NCBI GenBank assembly: GCA_964036045.1
Contig: OZ038389.1
Location: forward strand, 41,108,064 to 41,172,063
Direction: 5' to 3'
Length of the DNA stretch: 64,000 nucleotides
Origin: Eutreptiella sp. 'Long Island Sound 2002'
Taxonomy: Eukaryota > Euglenozoa > Euglenophyceae > Eutreptiales > Eutreptiaceae
Part shown: positions 24,003-36,600 of the stretch, piece after piece
Numbering within the stretch: position 1 is the first letter of the stretch
Layout of the letters: every line of letters starts with the position of its first letter
Notes under the pieces: model-generated
Database searches by the model: none
What the model saw: the letters and a program-made list of their open reading frames with translations, nothing else
What the model was told of the DNA's origin: nothing
Made by a program: the position numbers and the translations under genes

Positions 24003-24310
24003 TCAAGCTGCTACCCCAGTCAGTTCCGCTGAATAGTCCCAAAGTCGCTCGGCCTCATCCTTCATGGCATCCAACTTGGCGTTCTCGTCCGCATGCCTGC
24101 ACTCACGGTAGAACGCTCCAGACTCTAGCCCCTCAGGGTCCTCAAGAACAGACTGCACAATGTTGTGGCAGCCACGTTTGGCACTGCGCATATTCAGCCA
24201 CAGAATGGGTGCAAACATCAGCCGTCGATACCATGGGAAAGTGGGAAGGTACCTCGGCAGGTCAGTGTCGCACCAACCGGGGCATACACTGCTGACGTGA
24301 ATACCGTCCC
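24003..24310 (-). CDS. SDR exon 5: C-terminal exon with stop
   Basis: Starts after TTCTTCGCAG. The split glycine codon joins exon 4 to give KRLAGDGIHVSSVCPGWCDT, i.e. the conserved substrate-loop PGW/PG motif with T-D-L. It ends with an acidic helix (SVLEDPEGLESGAFY...DEAERLWDYSAELTGVAA) like the tails of retinol dehydrogenases, then TGA at 24005-24003. 102 codons including stop. Confidence 0.94.
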
Positions 24311-24479
24311 CTGCGAAGAAGGATCAGGCGGGACAACATGCAACATCATGGGATACGGCGGGAAGAGGGCATCACAGAGGTATTGACATGACAAACTAAG
24401 GGGTCACAAAGGCCAGCGGGGATATCCGGGGGGGAGGCCATCTGTTTCATACAACACAAGCCATAGAGAAGCACATACA

Positions 24480-25060
24480 AGCCATAGAGAGATCCACACA
24501 AAAAAAAACTCCACAATACAAACCCCCATTTTTTTTAACAAAAAACCCCCCGTCTTACAAAAAAACCCCGTTTTGTACCCCCCCCCCTTGACAAAAAAGA
24601 CGCCCAATTTGTACAAAAAACCCCGCATTTTAAACCCCCCCACAAGAGATAACAAAATTTACAAAAAAACGCCAATTCTTACTCAAAAGCACCCCAATCT
24701 TACCAACCTCCCCCCAGCCCCAAACTCTTACTAAAAAAAAACCCCTAAACCTTACCAAAAAAAAAACCCACAATTCTTGACAAAAAAAATCCCCTACATT
24801 TTACCAAAAAAAACCTAAACCTCCCCAAATAGTTATAGCACTCTAAAATAAAACAAGACGAGGGCATCACAACCACATTGTGCACCACCTGGTACATACC
24901 AAAAAACTCCCCGCACTTGACAAAAAAACCTCCTTTTTACCAAAAAACCCGGACTTACCAACCCCTCCCCAAAACAATCTTACCAAAAAAAGCGGTTTCT
25001 TTACCAAAAAAACCACCCAATTCTTTAAAAAAAAAAAACCCCGTGTACTTACCAAAATCC
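24480..25060. repeat. Irregular A-block/C-block array
   Basis: About 30 units of roughly 17-20 bp resembling CTTACCAAAAAAACCCC, with variable A and C run lengths. On the transcribed (minus) strand it is a G-run/T-run array lying between exons 4 and 5. Confidence 0.85.
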
Positions 25061-25419
25061 CGTGGTGTTTGTGGTGTTGGTGGTGGTGGTGGTGGCGGCT
25101 GGTGGGTTGTTGGCGGCAGGGTGGGTTATTGGAGTCAAAGCGCCATTGGCAGGCCGCTACCCTGTTCCCCATGCGAACATTGTGCCCGTTACATCACCCC
25201 TGTGTGGTAGTTCCAAACATCCCATATTTGGAGGACCTGTTTTCTTCCTCAATCCACATGTGTGGGCGGCGCAGATGCCGCCGACACATTGTGTACGGAC
25301 CGGCATCGCCGGCTTCAGTCGACAACCGCGCTGTGTGTGAGAAAACTCCCCCCCGGCCTCCCTCCTCCCCCCCCCCCCCCGGTTTGTCCCGGGGATTAGG
25401 TAATTTGGTTCAAAGCAAC

Positions 25420-25690
25420 AACAATAAGAGCATCAACAACACACACCTCTGGCAAAGCACAACAACAACAACAGCACCACCAGCAGCAGCAATGGCAACA
25501 GCAACAGCAACACCAGGTGCTATGTAAGGCAAAGCAACATGACACATCACAACTCCAACACAACACAACAGCAACAGCAGCAGCAACCAACAGCGACAGC
25601 AACACAACAGCGGCAGCAACAGCAACAACACAACAGCAACATAACAACAAGTGCTATGCAAGAAACATAACACCACACAACAACAGAACA
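25420..25690. repeat. CAA/CAG trinucleotide-rich tract
   Basis: Imperfect (CAACAG)n with AACA variants. On the transcribed strand this is a TTG/CTG tract placed within about 25 bp of the 5' splice site of SDR intron 4. Confidence 0.88.
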
Positions 25691-25712
25691 AGAAACACCA
25701 CTACAGGCGCAC

Positions 25713-25980
25713 CTGCCAAGCGCTTGCCCAGCTCTTTGGCAAACAGTGCATTCATCAGCTTCGAGTCACTGTAGCCAGTGGGCACAAAGGATTTCTTTGC
25801 CTTTTCATCCTCTGTGAGCACCCGTCCATTGGCCGGGCTGAAGCGGTCCAGGTCCACAACGCCCGTGTTCAATGCGCTGGAAGATGTCACCACGACGCGG
25901 CTCGGCGCAGACTTTTTTAGAGAAGGCCGCAGGAGGTTGACCAATAGGAAATGTCCCAAATGATTTGCACCAAAATGCAC
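25713..25980 (-). CDS. SDR exon 4: catalytic exon
   Basis: Starts after CTTTTGCAG with VHFGANHLGHFLLVNLL and ends GGCAG|GTGCGC (phase 1). It contains the NHLGHF signature, the catalytic serine strand RVVVTSSSA and the YSDSK catalytic Tyr/Lys motif followed by LMNALFAKELGKRLA. All four catalytic-tetrad elements expected of an active SDR are found, counting the Asn of the NHLGHF helix. Confidence 0.94.
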
Positions 25981-26299
25981 CTGCAAAAGGCAAAGACTAT
26001 TGTGCGAGAACTTGGTGGGAATGTGCGGAACAGCCGCTCATGGTCCTCATTAAATACGTCCCAGTGCAACGGAAAACCACCTTAAAGAAAATGGTTGCTT
26101 TGGAAGGAGCCAGGCAACCACAAGATATGCATCTTCTGGTTGTTGTAGCAAAGCTGCTCGATGGGGTAGCATGGAGTGAAGTGGAAGAGAGTGGAGCACA
26201 GTGTAGGTCTGTGGGGTGCAGTGTAGTGTAGGGAGTACCGCAATAGCGGAGGGGGGCTGAGTACAGTGGGGGTTAGACCATTCTGTGAAATTGGGACAC

Positions 26300-26385
26300 C
26301 TTGTGTAGTGTAGTGTAGTGTAGTGTAGTGTAGTGCAGTGCAGTGCAGTGCAGTGCAGCGCAGTGTAGTGTAGTGTAGTGTTGTG
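26300..26385. repeat. (TAGTG/CAGTG)n pentanucleotide tract
   Basis: Sixteen or more tandem pentamers, TAGTG giving way to CAGTG and back. It is related to the larger satellite at 40983-41340 and a short one at 30803-30822. Confidence 0.93.
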
Positions 26386-27039
26386 GTCATAGTAGTCGAA
26401 AGGAGATATACGAAGCCAAGAGTCAACCGCTTCTATATAAATTGCTGCTGCACGAGCTCTCAAGCTCATGTTACAAGGACACTCTTGGGGCACCGTGGTC
26501 AATCCCACCCACAAGAACAAACGCTCACCCTTGACGGGGCAGGAGCCATGAGACGACTTGGAGTCGGATACAAGGAAGGTTACGAAAGACTTGTCCCCCC
26601 TCCTCTGCTCACAAAGCAGGTAGCCTCTCCCTGGAAATTGCCCACCCTTCATGCTTGAGAACCTTGACAACAGCCACGAGTCCAATGTAACATGCGAAGA
26701 CAGGCACGAAGAAGGAGTGAGAGATGCGGGTGCCCCATCCTTTGCGCTTCCGGACAAAAAGGGCAGAAAAAATCACTCAAGGTCAAAATGTGGCCCCAAG
26801 GCCACAAGGCGTCGACCTCACCAAAAATACCAAAACGCAATGCCCCTTGCGATGGGTTGTGCTGCAGCAATGTTCCGTGCTATGCTCGACCTTGTTAAAG
26901 CCCCGCAGAAGACTATAAATCTTGCCATAAATGCATCTAGGGTTTTCGGAGCATGCACCACCACCTTGCCATCCTAAAACAACAAGGCAAAGTCAAGGAA
27001 AGGCTTCCGGAATGGACTAGAGCTCTATCCATTGTCTCT

Positions 27040-28114
27040 TTAGCCAAGCCATCTCATACTTCCTGCCATTGTGCCACAATTGTGGGTTGCTAGTGAATCA
27101 TGGTGAGGCGGGACGTAGACCTTTTGTACCCCATAGGAGTGGATAAACTCTGCATAGGTGAGCCTTAGCTTGTCCATCCACGCAGTCGCTGAGGTGGTAC
27201 CTCCGTCATAGCCCATGACCGCCACTGCATTAATCTGCGATTGATGCTTTGAATGGACGGATGGCCCACTCCACGAAACTTGGAAGTTCAATTGCCTGAA
27301 ACTTGCCACACCACTTGGCGCTCCAGGAGGAGGAGTACGACTCACATAGAAAAGCGCCGGAGGCGGTAGTGATAGCATGTTTCTCATGCTGGGGCATTTC
27401 TGCGATTCAAAACTTGATACCATGTAAGAATAACCTTCAAATAACCGCACATGAACAATGTGGTCATCCCCAAGCCACACTCATCATATAGGATTGCCTT
27501 AGGCACGTTGGGAGGGGGATGTAGCAACTTGCACACTATTTGTTTCACCGAACCCTGCGCTTTGCAAACCCACGTCACTTGGACTGGAATCACAACGAAC
27601 ACATAATTTGGCCCCCCAATTGCACGGGCTGTAGGGATCCGCAGCAAGAGCACCTACGAGGGACTTAGCTATCCGCGAGGATTTTATGTGCCCCTACTTC
27701 CACCCTATCTAGGCACTTTTTGGGTTTGTGACCCATCAGCATGGGAACGCCTATCATGCAAAACTATTTCGTGCCAAGCTCAAAGTTACCAAACATAGTG
27801 TCTATGTTTCCCGCGAATAGCCCCGGTTTGTCTTTTAAAGCTAATCTTGAAAATCGGGAGCTTGAAAAAATTTGTAGAGCCTCCCACGCTATAGCAACCA
27901 TGTCGCTCTGTGAGCATAAAACACGATAAAGGAGCTTCTCATAGAGCGAAACCCCAGCCGCCATCTGAAGAACATATTTCCGGGAGTATGAAGGATTCTC
28001 TCCAGGACGGCAACGAAAATACAACTTGGGTTGGTATGGGCCATGAGGAAGGGATTCTAGCTGCAGGCCTTCCAACCACAATGCGTTGTTAAGCCACCTC
28101 TTGACGATCCCCAT
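27040..28114 (-). pseudogene. Broken ORF remnants, unknown (possibly transposon-derived)
   Basis: Three minus-strand open pieces in succession: 28114-27764 (LYEKLLYRVLCSQSDMVAIAW, ...FGNFELGTK, stop), 27653-27384 (PPNVPKAILYDECGLG...) and 27480-27040 (DDHIVHVRLFEG..., INAVAVMGYDGG, TYAEFIHSYGVQKVYVPP, stop). The second and third overlap in different frames, as after a small indel near 27468. The PKAILYDECG segment faintly recalls a P-x2-x-x-YD-x-C block of KDZ-type transposases, but this is too weak to name a family. Confidence 0.3.
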
Positions 28115-28269
28115 TATATTGAAAATTCATACTCCCATGAGACTGCCTTGAGGGCCCCCACGCTTGATGCCATATGGGCACATCAAACGAGACGGTGACA
28201 TGACACACTACATTTCCTCGCTACATGGCGCAGTCGGCAATGAAAAATTTTCTGCACACCGACCACTGC

Positions 28270-28660
28270 CCGTGCATCAATGTACACAAGAATCTCTCTG
28301 CCCCATGCAATGATGCACTGCAATGAACGAGCGCGGCTACACACTCCCTTGTGCAGGGTAGCAGTGTACATAATGACCCCCATGCTCCGCACCCCCCACA
28401 GTGAGGCCGTGCACTGAATAATCGTTGCTGCACATTGCACCCTGCATTGAGGTAGTGCGCCGAACAAGCCCCACTGCCCACTGCCCCCTCTAGTGACGTA
28501 GTGCACTGAAGGAGCTCTGCAACCCAATGCCCCCTTCACTAAGGCAGCGCACTAAAGGAGCCCTGTGTTAGGGTGCCCTGTGCCCTTTGCACGGTGGAAG
28601 TGTACTAAAGGAGCCCCACCTCCCAATGCCCCGTGCCTTGGAGCAGTGTGTAGTGGGGCG
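28270..28660. repeat. 46-bp degenerate minisatellite
   Basis: GTGCACTGAA-type starts at 28363, 28409, 28455, 28501, 28547 and 28600 are spaced 46 bp (last 53). Each unit carries a variant of CAATGCCCC and GAAGGAGC. The copies are strongly diverged, so the array is old. Confidence 0.75.
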
Positions 28661-31200
28661 CCTTTAGTACGATGCCTTGCTACACCGGTCACTTGGCAAT
28701 GGAGGCCCTTCGGTGCACTTCCTCACTGAAGGGGGTAGTGAATAGTCTGGGTCCTTCACTACACGGTCCTACTGGTTGTGCAGTGGTGTGGTGTGTTGTG
28801 CTGCAGTGTGGGGTGTTGTGCTATGGGTTGGTATCGTGTGGTGTGCCCAAGGTGGTGTTACGAAATAGCCGGGATGGTCTTGCGCGCGAAAATGCAAGCC
28901 GGGGGCGCCGTCTGTGTACATGCGCATTGTGTTCAGTGTGTTTCGCACCTGGGATGGCAGGGCCTTGTCGCAATAATGGGGCTTGTCTCATTTTATGGCT
29001 GCCTTGGGGACGCACTGTTGTTCCGCTTGTTGGTGCGGCTGGTGCTCCCACATTGCCCACGCCATCGTGGCTCCGGGGGCCGCGCAGGCCTTAATGCCAA
29101 CGTCCTCAGCCCAAGTGTGGGCAGGGCATGACCCTTCCGCCCAGCATCTGCCAGCTTGCGCAACAAGAGGATATCTATTGGGTAGTGCTTTCCTCGGAGT
29201 CTGCTGTGGGCGCCCTGTGCACCTACCAAGGTGGCTCACGCTACTGCGCTGGCATACACAATCAGTATGCGCACCCTTGGAGTGGGCGGCCACGGGCAGC
29301 GATAAACATCCTAGTTACGGTCGCGTACTGGATAACGGCCATTATCAGTGAGTAGATGCTGCCATTAGGGAAGAGCCGCGAATGGGCCTCATCTGAATGT
29401 CACGCTCCCCTTATGCCTTCCTGCCCAAGGTGGAGTTCCGGGATCACTGTTAGCCCCCTGTTCTATATGCACGAGTGGCCCCACGAACAGGCGGCCGACC
29501 CAGCTCGCGTAAAATACGAGCACTAGTGGGCGGCTAATTTTGAGCAAGGCCTAGGCATGTTGATGCATTGATTCACGAGTGGCCAGCAACCACCCCTATT
29601 GGCCCTCTGCATGCGCTACCTCCCCACCATGATGCTGATGGCAGAGCACTCCCCACATCGAAAGGTGCAGTTGTGCACGCCGTTAGTGCTCCGTGCAGGT
29701 AGCTTCGAGACGCCCCCACGCTGCTAAGAGTGCCTAGTGCAATCCCATATGGCTGAGCACTCGCATTGAGCACCAAGCGTCCGAAGTGCAAGGCCTCTGA
29801 TTGTACCCCGCGGGACTGGATCAATGGTCAGCCGCCATTGCGACGCCATGGATGAGGGAGGCGTAAATGGTGATCGTGGGGCGTCACGACATGGGAACAC
29901 AGTTCATGCGGTAGGTACCGGCGGAGTCGCAGCAATTGCAATGCATTGAACGACATAGAAGCTATAGGCCTCAATTTCACAAAGGATCAGCACCTGCAAA
30001 AGTGATGTCTGTGCTACTCCCGTCGAAGGATGTTGCACAAAATATGTTACATTAGAAATGCAACATGACCGGTCTCGAAACAAGGATGACCCCATGTTGT
30101 CTCCGTTGCTGCATGAAGGAGTTTGATTTGGGTGATGAATTTTCATGCTTGTCGCCCTGCACTGCACCCCGCATTGAGCCCAAGCTTAGAGCCCTCACCA
30201 TAATCGGGCAGCTGATGCGGCCGAATGGCACCTGTTTTGCAGCAAGCACGTTCAAACCTTGGACCAATACACATATTTTGTCACAGGAGTTGCACGCCGT
30301 GAATGCCCTCATCGTAGATCGGCGTTTCCGTATGTGCGGAATGAGGCTCTTCAGTTTTTGCAGTCGCATTTGCTTGCACGAACCCCGGTACACAAAACAC
30401 CAGAGTACAATGTATAGTGGCATGTGCAACATCACTTGTAGTAGTACCTTGCAATCTTGACCGCACCTCAGAAACCAAAACTGAAGCTGGCGGCAAAAGT
30501 ACAAACAGCTAAACGATGGATGAAGCACACATTTTTGTTAAGCGTCGTGTAGTATCCGCAGCCATTTTGAAGCCTAACCCACACTTTCCCTAGAAACCTC
30601 CTCGAAACCCATCTTCGAAACTCAACCCCTTTGTACCCTTTTCCATGCCAGTTGGTCCGCAGTCCATGCATGTTATCACACGCCGTTAGCGCGCAAGGCG
30701 ATAGTCAAGTAACCGCACATGCACAAGCACCCACGAAAGTTTACTCTAGCATCATTGTCAATCGTTGCCCCACCATAAAATTAGAGAACCAAACCATGTC
30801 TTGTAGTGTAGTGTAGTGTATGATCTGCATATCCTTCGTATTGACCCTCTACTGGGCGTATCAGCAAAGCCCCTTGTGGCAATTCAACACTTGCGGGCTA
30901 GTGTCACGCCGCTTCCCGCACGGTTGAGGGGCAATGCTTCCATGAACGCGGACCCTGGCAGCTTATCATGGTAGCCAGTCCAAAGGGAATGTGCAAGAAT
31001 GGCACCCTGTAGGTATTCATTCCAACCCTTTTGAATGTGCAATGCAACAAGCACAACTATTTGAAGACCCCAAATATCCTTGCCACTGCTAGCACCACCT
31101 TTTTCGCGTTGTCTGATGTGCAAACATCGCACTTATAACACATAATGAACAACGTTGGTATATATTCCCACAGAAGAATCTTCAATGCTGCCGGTTTGTG
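28661..31200. other. Intronic stretch with no recognised element
   Basis: Open pieces on both strands (28672-29351, 29573-29824, 30052-30528) have mixed composition and no recognised domain. The minus piece at 30052-30528 has CNSCDKICVLVQGLNVLAA, which could be a degenerate Cys-cluster. Only a TAGTG tract at 30803-30822 is a clear feature. Confidence 0.35.
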
Positions 31201-31219
31201 GCAGACATTGTTGCGTTCC

Positions 31220-33620
31220 TTTACAACAACGCTGTTGTGAAATTCACGAGTCTACGAGGATCCGCTTCAAGTGTTGGTAGAAAGCTAGGTGCTGCAAGGG
31301 ACATTGTCGCAACCAAGGTTTCAATCACTAAAAGGTTAGGCTTTGGTAGAACAATAGTTTTTTTTGGGGGGTCAACAAGGAATTCGGCCCGCTCGACAGG
31401 TGTGAGAAACCGTAAGAAGGTGTGGTAAAGGCGTAGCATACAATACAATCACACTTGTGTGCACCTACCAAACAAGTACCGCACCACCGTCAGCACAACA
31501 AGGAAAAGACACCTACACCCCACCCTCCACTTCCAACAAGGAACATCTGGCCCCAATTCAGCCAAGCCCTCCCACCTCCCCGTAGCGCCCTCCGGCGGGA
31601 AAAAATACTATAACTCCTAGACATTGGCACGCGCCTCAGAATATCCTCAACCACCTCGGACACACTCCCCACCCGCCAAATGTTGAGCACAGGTCTCCAT
31701 CCCTAGCCGACCCATCCAAATGCCCCGTGACGCCCACATAGATACCCTCCATCCAACCATAAACAACGGTAATCTGTCTGCCGGTCCATCGGACGACATC
31801 TCCGGCACGCAACTCCTCCCTTGCCGCCTCCACAGCGGAGCCAAATCCCACATACTCGAACCGAACGTCAACAACACGTGTGCGGAGCCGGAAAGCAGCC
31901 AAGCCAAGCGCCGAGAATGCCACACATCTGTGGACTCAATGCCGTACAATCCCTGCAGGGTCTAGCGCAAAGCCACGGGGCCAACTACCCACCGCTGCAC
32001 AATATGACCCGAACACGCGAGAGGTCGCATGCCCTTGCAACGTACTGCTCAAGAGCACCCATTAGCAAGTCAAATAGGTCCAACAACCCCCGTTGCAATG
32101 TAGGCAAAACAAACAAGCCACATGCGCACTCCATGATCCTCGCCATGTTGCGCAGGGAACGACCGATGCTGGTCACACCCTCCCACAGCCAGTTCTGGAC
32201 TACACGCAGTGCCTAAACACGGGCCGCCAGCCGCTCCACTCTGACAATCATGCGAACCCAACGACCCGCACGTCCCCATTATAGGGCCTTCGGAGGCAAG
32301 ATCCAAAAAGTCAGCAAAGAAACAATGCGCGGCATGAGCAAAAGCGACCGGATGGCAGAGATAAGACTCGCCACATCAAAGACGTTAGGGTGGGTGGGCG
32401 GGACACAAAAATTCAGAGAAGTGCAGAAGCGCAACCGGTGAAGAGTCTGAGCTACGGTGTGCCCAAAAAAAGGTGGGCAGACAAGAGTTCACACAAGCAC
32501 AAATCCAAATCACAAAATTTCAAAATCACCTTCCCTACCCCTACCTATGATCGAAACTACAACCACGGCCATCCAAAAAAGTCTGGTGCTGGAATTGTCA
32601 CGATATCCACAACCCCACCGAGCCTCAGACTTCAGGAGCACAATGATCTTAGAGGACACGGCCTTTGCATCTGACCTACTCCGGGGGTCCGCCGGCTGCA
32701 ATTCAATGGGCACCCAATGCACTCCCACCAACAATCCCCACTACCGCAACCAGACCACAATTGATCTCATTAGCCGCAACTAACTATGCAAGCATGTATG
32801 TGCCCGCAAACAAACCAACTGACAGTTTGCCACCTGAGAATGTGTGGACAAACACGATCAGTGCCAACCAAAACGACGCGCCAACCTTAAGCCCAACACA
32901 ACCCCCATAGCTCCGCACTCTTGTGGGTATGCCTTGCATGCGGTATAATCCACGAGCGTGGCGTCTTAAACTTGGGCACAAAAACTCCCGCCCGGTACCG
33001 GAACAAGTCCTGAGCCGCATGCATCAACACTACGGCACATGCGGGAGACCACAAATCCGACGGCTAACACATAGACTGGACAACCTACAGACGCAGTTGC
33101 AGTGGAGGCGCCCACGGTGGCATGGCGTACACAATCGCCGTCGCTGAACCGTTCAAATCTTTTAAAGGTATCCTCTTGCCATCTGCACCTTGCCTTAGGC
33201 AACAATACACGCCCGCTAGAAAAGGCCCCATACCACGTCGCGGCCGCACATAACCCAACACCTTATTCAAGTCCCTTCGAGGAGGGTGAGCCGCCGTAGC
33301 CAAGTGAACCCATTGTGCAAAGATTTGAGGGATCGCGGGGGGGTGAGACCATATCTTGCAGTCACGGGTATCGATGAATTTGCCAAGGAACTGAATATGG
33401 GTTGTGGGTTCCAAAACGGACTTGAGGAAAACCACAAACTCCGCCCTACCTGACAAGTAACCTGAGCCAACTCTCTCGGACAACGTCCCAAACGCAAGAT
33501 GTCATCCAAGTAAAAAAATAGTATCATGTGGTTGGGCACGAGGCCTTGAACAACAAGTTGCATGGCTAGGTCGCGGACAAACGGGGAGCACTTCCAACCA
33601 AAGGGCATCGGGGTTGATGC
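31220..33620 (-). pseudogene. Decayed DIRS-like retroelement (RT/RNase H region)
   Basis: Minus-strand pieces in order: 33608-33400 with MPFGWKCSPFVRDLAMQLV and FFYLDDILRLG (reverse-transcriptase palm with Y-x-DD, written YLDD); then, after a frameshift near 33420, TTHIQFLGKFIDT and DLNKVLGYVRP (the FLG region that follows RT, 33400-33090); then RNase-H-like HTHKSAELWGL and VVLVGTD (about 32960-32860, other frames, with a stop); then WVPIELQPADPRSRSD (about 32725-32680), matching the W-x-P-x4-NPAD-x-x-SR end of RNase H in DIRS/Ty3-type elements. Further minus pieces at 32176-31985 and 31923-31636 and 31448-31221 probably belong to it. It has several frameshifts and stops and is inactive. Confidence 0.6.
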
Positions 33621-36600
33621 TCCGCTCTACTTCTCCCAACCCCTTCCTGCAGCCCCCAAATCTAGTGCTCACCGCCCGAGGTTGGGGGGGACGTAGGTAA
33701 ATTCTAGATCACCGACGGGTTGTTGGATGAATGTGGTGGAGGCGAGGGCGGATCTTGAGAACGTAGCGTCATAGTTTTAGCCCAGTGTTGAACCCTTGCC
33801 TGGGGCTCGATGGAGTGAGCGGGAGTGGTGCTTTGGTTGAACACATGTTGGAGTGCGTGGAGAGAGGGTGGGTGATGGGGGGGATGGGGCTGTGTTGTCA
33901 CTGGCCACATTTCTAGGCGACATGCTATCCGTTTGTTTTTCGGAAATGGTCCCAAAAGGTGTCCATGATATTTCACTTCGTCGATTCTAATGACATGATG
34001 CCACAACCCCCCAGATATTTTGTGTCTTCGCGGGAGTAGGTGGCGGAAGGGTTGGGTTCTTGGCTTTCATGTTTTCCTCTCTACGGCACACGTGTGGATC
34101 TGAAGAATGCGTTTTGGTGCACGGGGGGGGGCGTCCCCTCGCTTTTAGACGCGACTCCCCCCCAGGAGAAGTGGGCCGAAGGCCCCTTGGGGGGGGGGGG
34201 GGTGGGGGCATTGGAGGGGGGGTTCACGGAGGGGCGATGGGGGGGGGGGGCGGTCGGGAGGGTCAGTTGGGGGGGGGGTCCAGCCGGGGCGATTTGGGGT
34301 GGTGGGGGGGGGGGGCACAGGCTCCCGTTACCTCCCCTTGGCCTCCCTCTGGGGTGAGAGCTGGGGCTAGGGTTAGGGTTAGGGTTAGGGTTAGGGTTAG
34401 GGTCACCGAGCTGGTGGAACCAGTCTTGGTTTTATAACCCTTTTTAGGGTCTACGGTGGACCTACCAGGTTTAGCAGCAGCAGCAGCAAGCAGCAGCAAG
34501 CAGCAGCACGCGCGAAATGGCTAAAAATCAGATCTCCGCCGTGGTGCTTTGGATTCGGGTGAAATTTTGGTGGATGATACCTATGGGTGTGAAGTACAAT
34601 CACACAACGTTTGAGCGAGAAACTCAACGGTGGCGGCCGGGAACGGGATTCGCAAGTGGCGGACCTCCGTTTCAAAAACTGCAGTTTAGGGCCAAAAACA
34701 GCCATTTTTGGGCCAAAAAAGCCCTGGAACACATTCAAAACGGCCAAACGAAGGGAAACGGTGGGTACACTACACGTGCGGCTTGACTTCCCCGTGTCAA
34801 CGAGCCCTTTGCGGCCCTCTAACTCCAAGATATGTCCTGGAAACGGCCCAAAAAGGCCCCCAGAAGCTCCAAATGCCGGCAGCCACAAACCAAGAATAGG
34901 CCATATCTTTGGCTATACAGCTCAAAATGCGATTCCGAGGGCACCTACTCCACCCGCAACCCCCCACGTTTTGTGGTTTCCGACCCTTAGAATTGCCCAA
35001 ACGGACGCCTAGACCCCAATACCTAGGCCCACTAGGCTGCAGCAAGCTCAAGGCCAAACAGGTGGGTGCCCAAATGGGTCAACAGGGTCCATTAGGGGCA
35101 AAAAGATGACGTATCTCAAAAATGTTCCTAGACCATGTGCGACGCTAAAACAAGTGTTTTTGGACCGTTTTGAGCTTGTGGTGGCCCATTTTGGTCCTCT
35201 AAAAATCCAAAAACGCCTTGAAAATGGGCTGTTTTGGGACCAAAAATGGGTCAAAAATGGGTCAAAACCGCTTTTTTCCAAACCTCATCCTGGACCATTT
35301 GGGGTGCACCAACGGTTGAAATGAGCCCATTTTGAGCCCATTTCGGGGGCATTTTTCGGGGCATTTTGGCCCCTCAGAAGTCCAAAAAAAGCCTTGAAAG
35401 TGGGCCTTGTGGTGAAGGGGATCACTTGCAAGCTGATTCCACTCTGTCTACGGCCTTCAATGTGTGACTCATTGGTGTCCCTCACCATTCATAGCTGATG
35501 TTCCCTCCCCCACCAGCTTGGTCCCAATATTCAGTCTTGATTAGGGTCATGGGTAGGGTTAGGTGTAGGGTTAGGAGCAGGCTGAGGGTTGGGGTGGGCG
35601 TTAGAGTCAAGGTTGGGTTCAAGTATAGCGTTGGGGTGCTCCACCGCCTGGGCAGGGAGGGATGCTACGTGGGCAAGGGGAATGAAAAAAAAATTTTCGG
35701 GCGCCTTCAGCGCCACCATATGTATGGTCAGTAGCCATTGACCCTTGGTAACTAAGTGGGCCCGGAGGGCCCAAGGGGGGGGGGGAGGGGGGGGGAAGTC
35801 ACGTACCGGGACCGAGGAGACGGCCCCCCCGTGGTTTTGGTGGTTCCTTTTCCCTCTGAAGGTGTCGGGAGCGCTTTGGTTCGCATTTTGTCCGGGTGCC
35901 GGGGGGTGATACACTTTGTGTGGCGGCAGGGCCCTTGTGTGGACATCCGTCCTTGTTTCCCATGTGAAATGCCGTTAGAGGCAATAGAGGGGACCTATTG
36001 TGACCCGACCACCGCTGCAGTGTCAGTGTCCTTCAACTCCGGTCACCGAGGCGAACTGCTTGATGCCGGAAACGACCTTCGTGCGGAGACCTTGTACCGT
36101 CCCCCTATTTCACCAAAGCCGGAGCAAGAGCTAAAGCTAGAGCCGAAGGTGGAGCTTTCCAAGTCGTTAGGAGCAAAGTCGGCTCCCTTGTTCCCTTGTT
36201 GTGACCCTGCATCGCAGGCTGCAGCCACCTCTGAGTCATCCTCATCGGGGCACCTCCCAACCCTGGTCCCAAGCCTCTCGCCCCACTTGCTCATAGTCCG
36301 GGAATCTTGGTAGTCTTGGGAGCAGAGGGATGCACTCAGAGTCTGCCGCATTATTTGCGTTTTGTACCTCTTCCCTCATCTTTCCACCGTGACTTGCTTT
36401 TCGCCCCGCAAAGCGCGTTGTTCCCCTCGTCAAAAGCGGTTAGTTCCCCCGGTCCCCAATCCCACTTCGTAGCCCGCACGTTGGTTACGGGGAGAACGGG
36501 ATGGTGCATCACACTGGTGGCTCATGTTGTGGTGCCGGTGCTGCCCGCAACCATTCACAGGGCATTTCGAGGGCAATGCCGGCACCAGCTGCCTCCTCGC

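Larger units (their letters stand above)
24311..25712 (-). other. SDR intron 4: A/C-block low-complexity and CAA/CAG tracts
   Basis: A 1402-bp intron. Positions 24480-25060 are an irregular array in which short A-runs (5-10) alternate with C-runs (3-6), often with TTAC or TTGAC between them. Positions 25420-25690 are a CAA/CAG/AAC trinucleotide-rich stretch starting right beside exon 4. A C-run (25366-25380) separates the two. Nothing coding is seen; the Leu/Val/Cys-rich minus-strand frames come from the trinucleotides. Confidence 0.8.
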
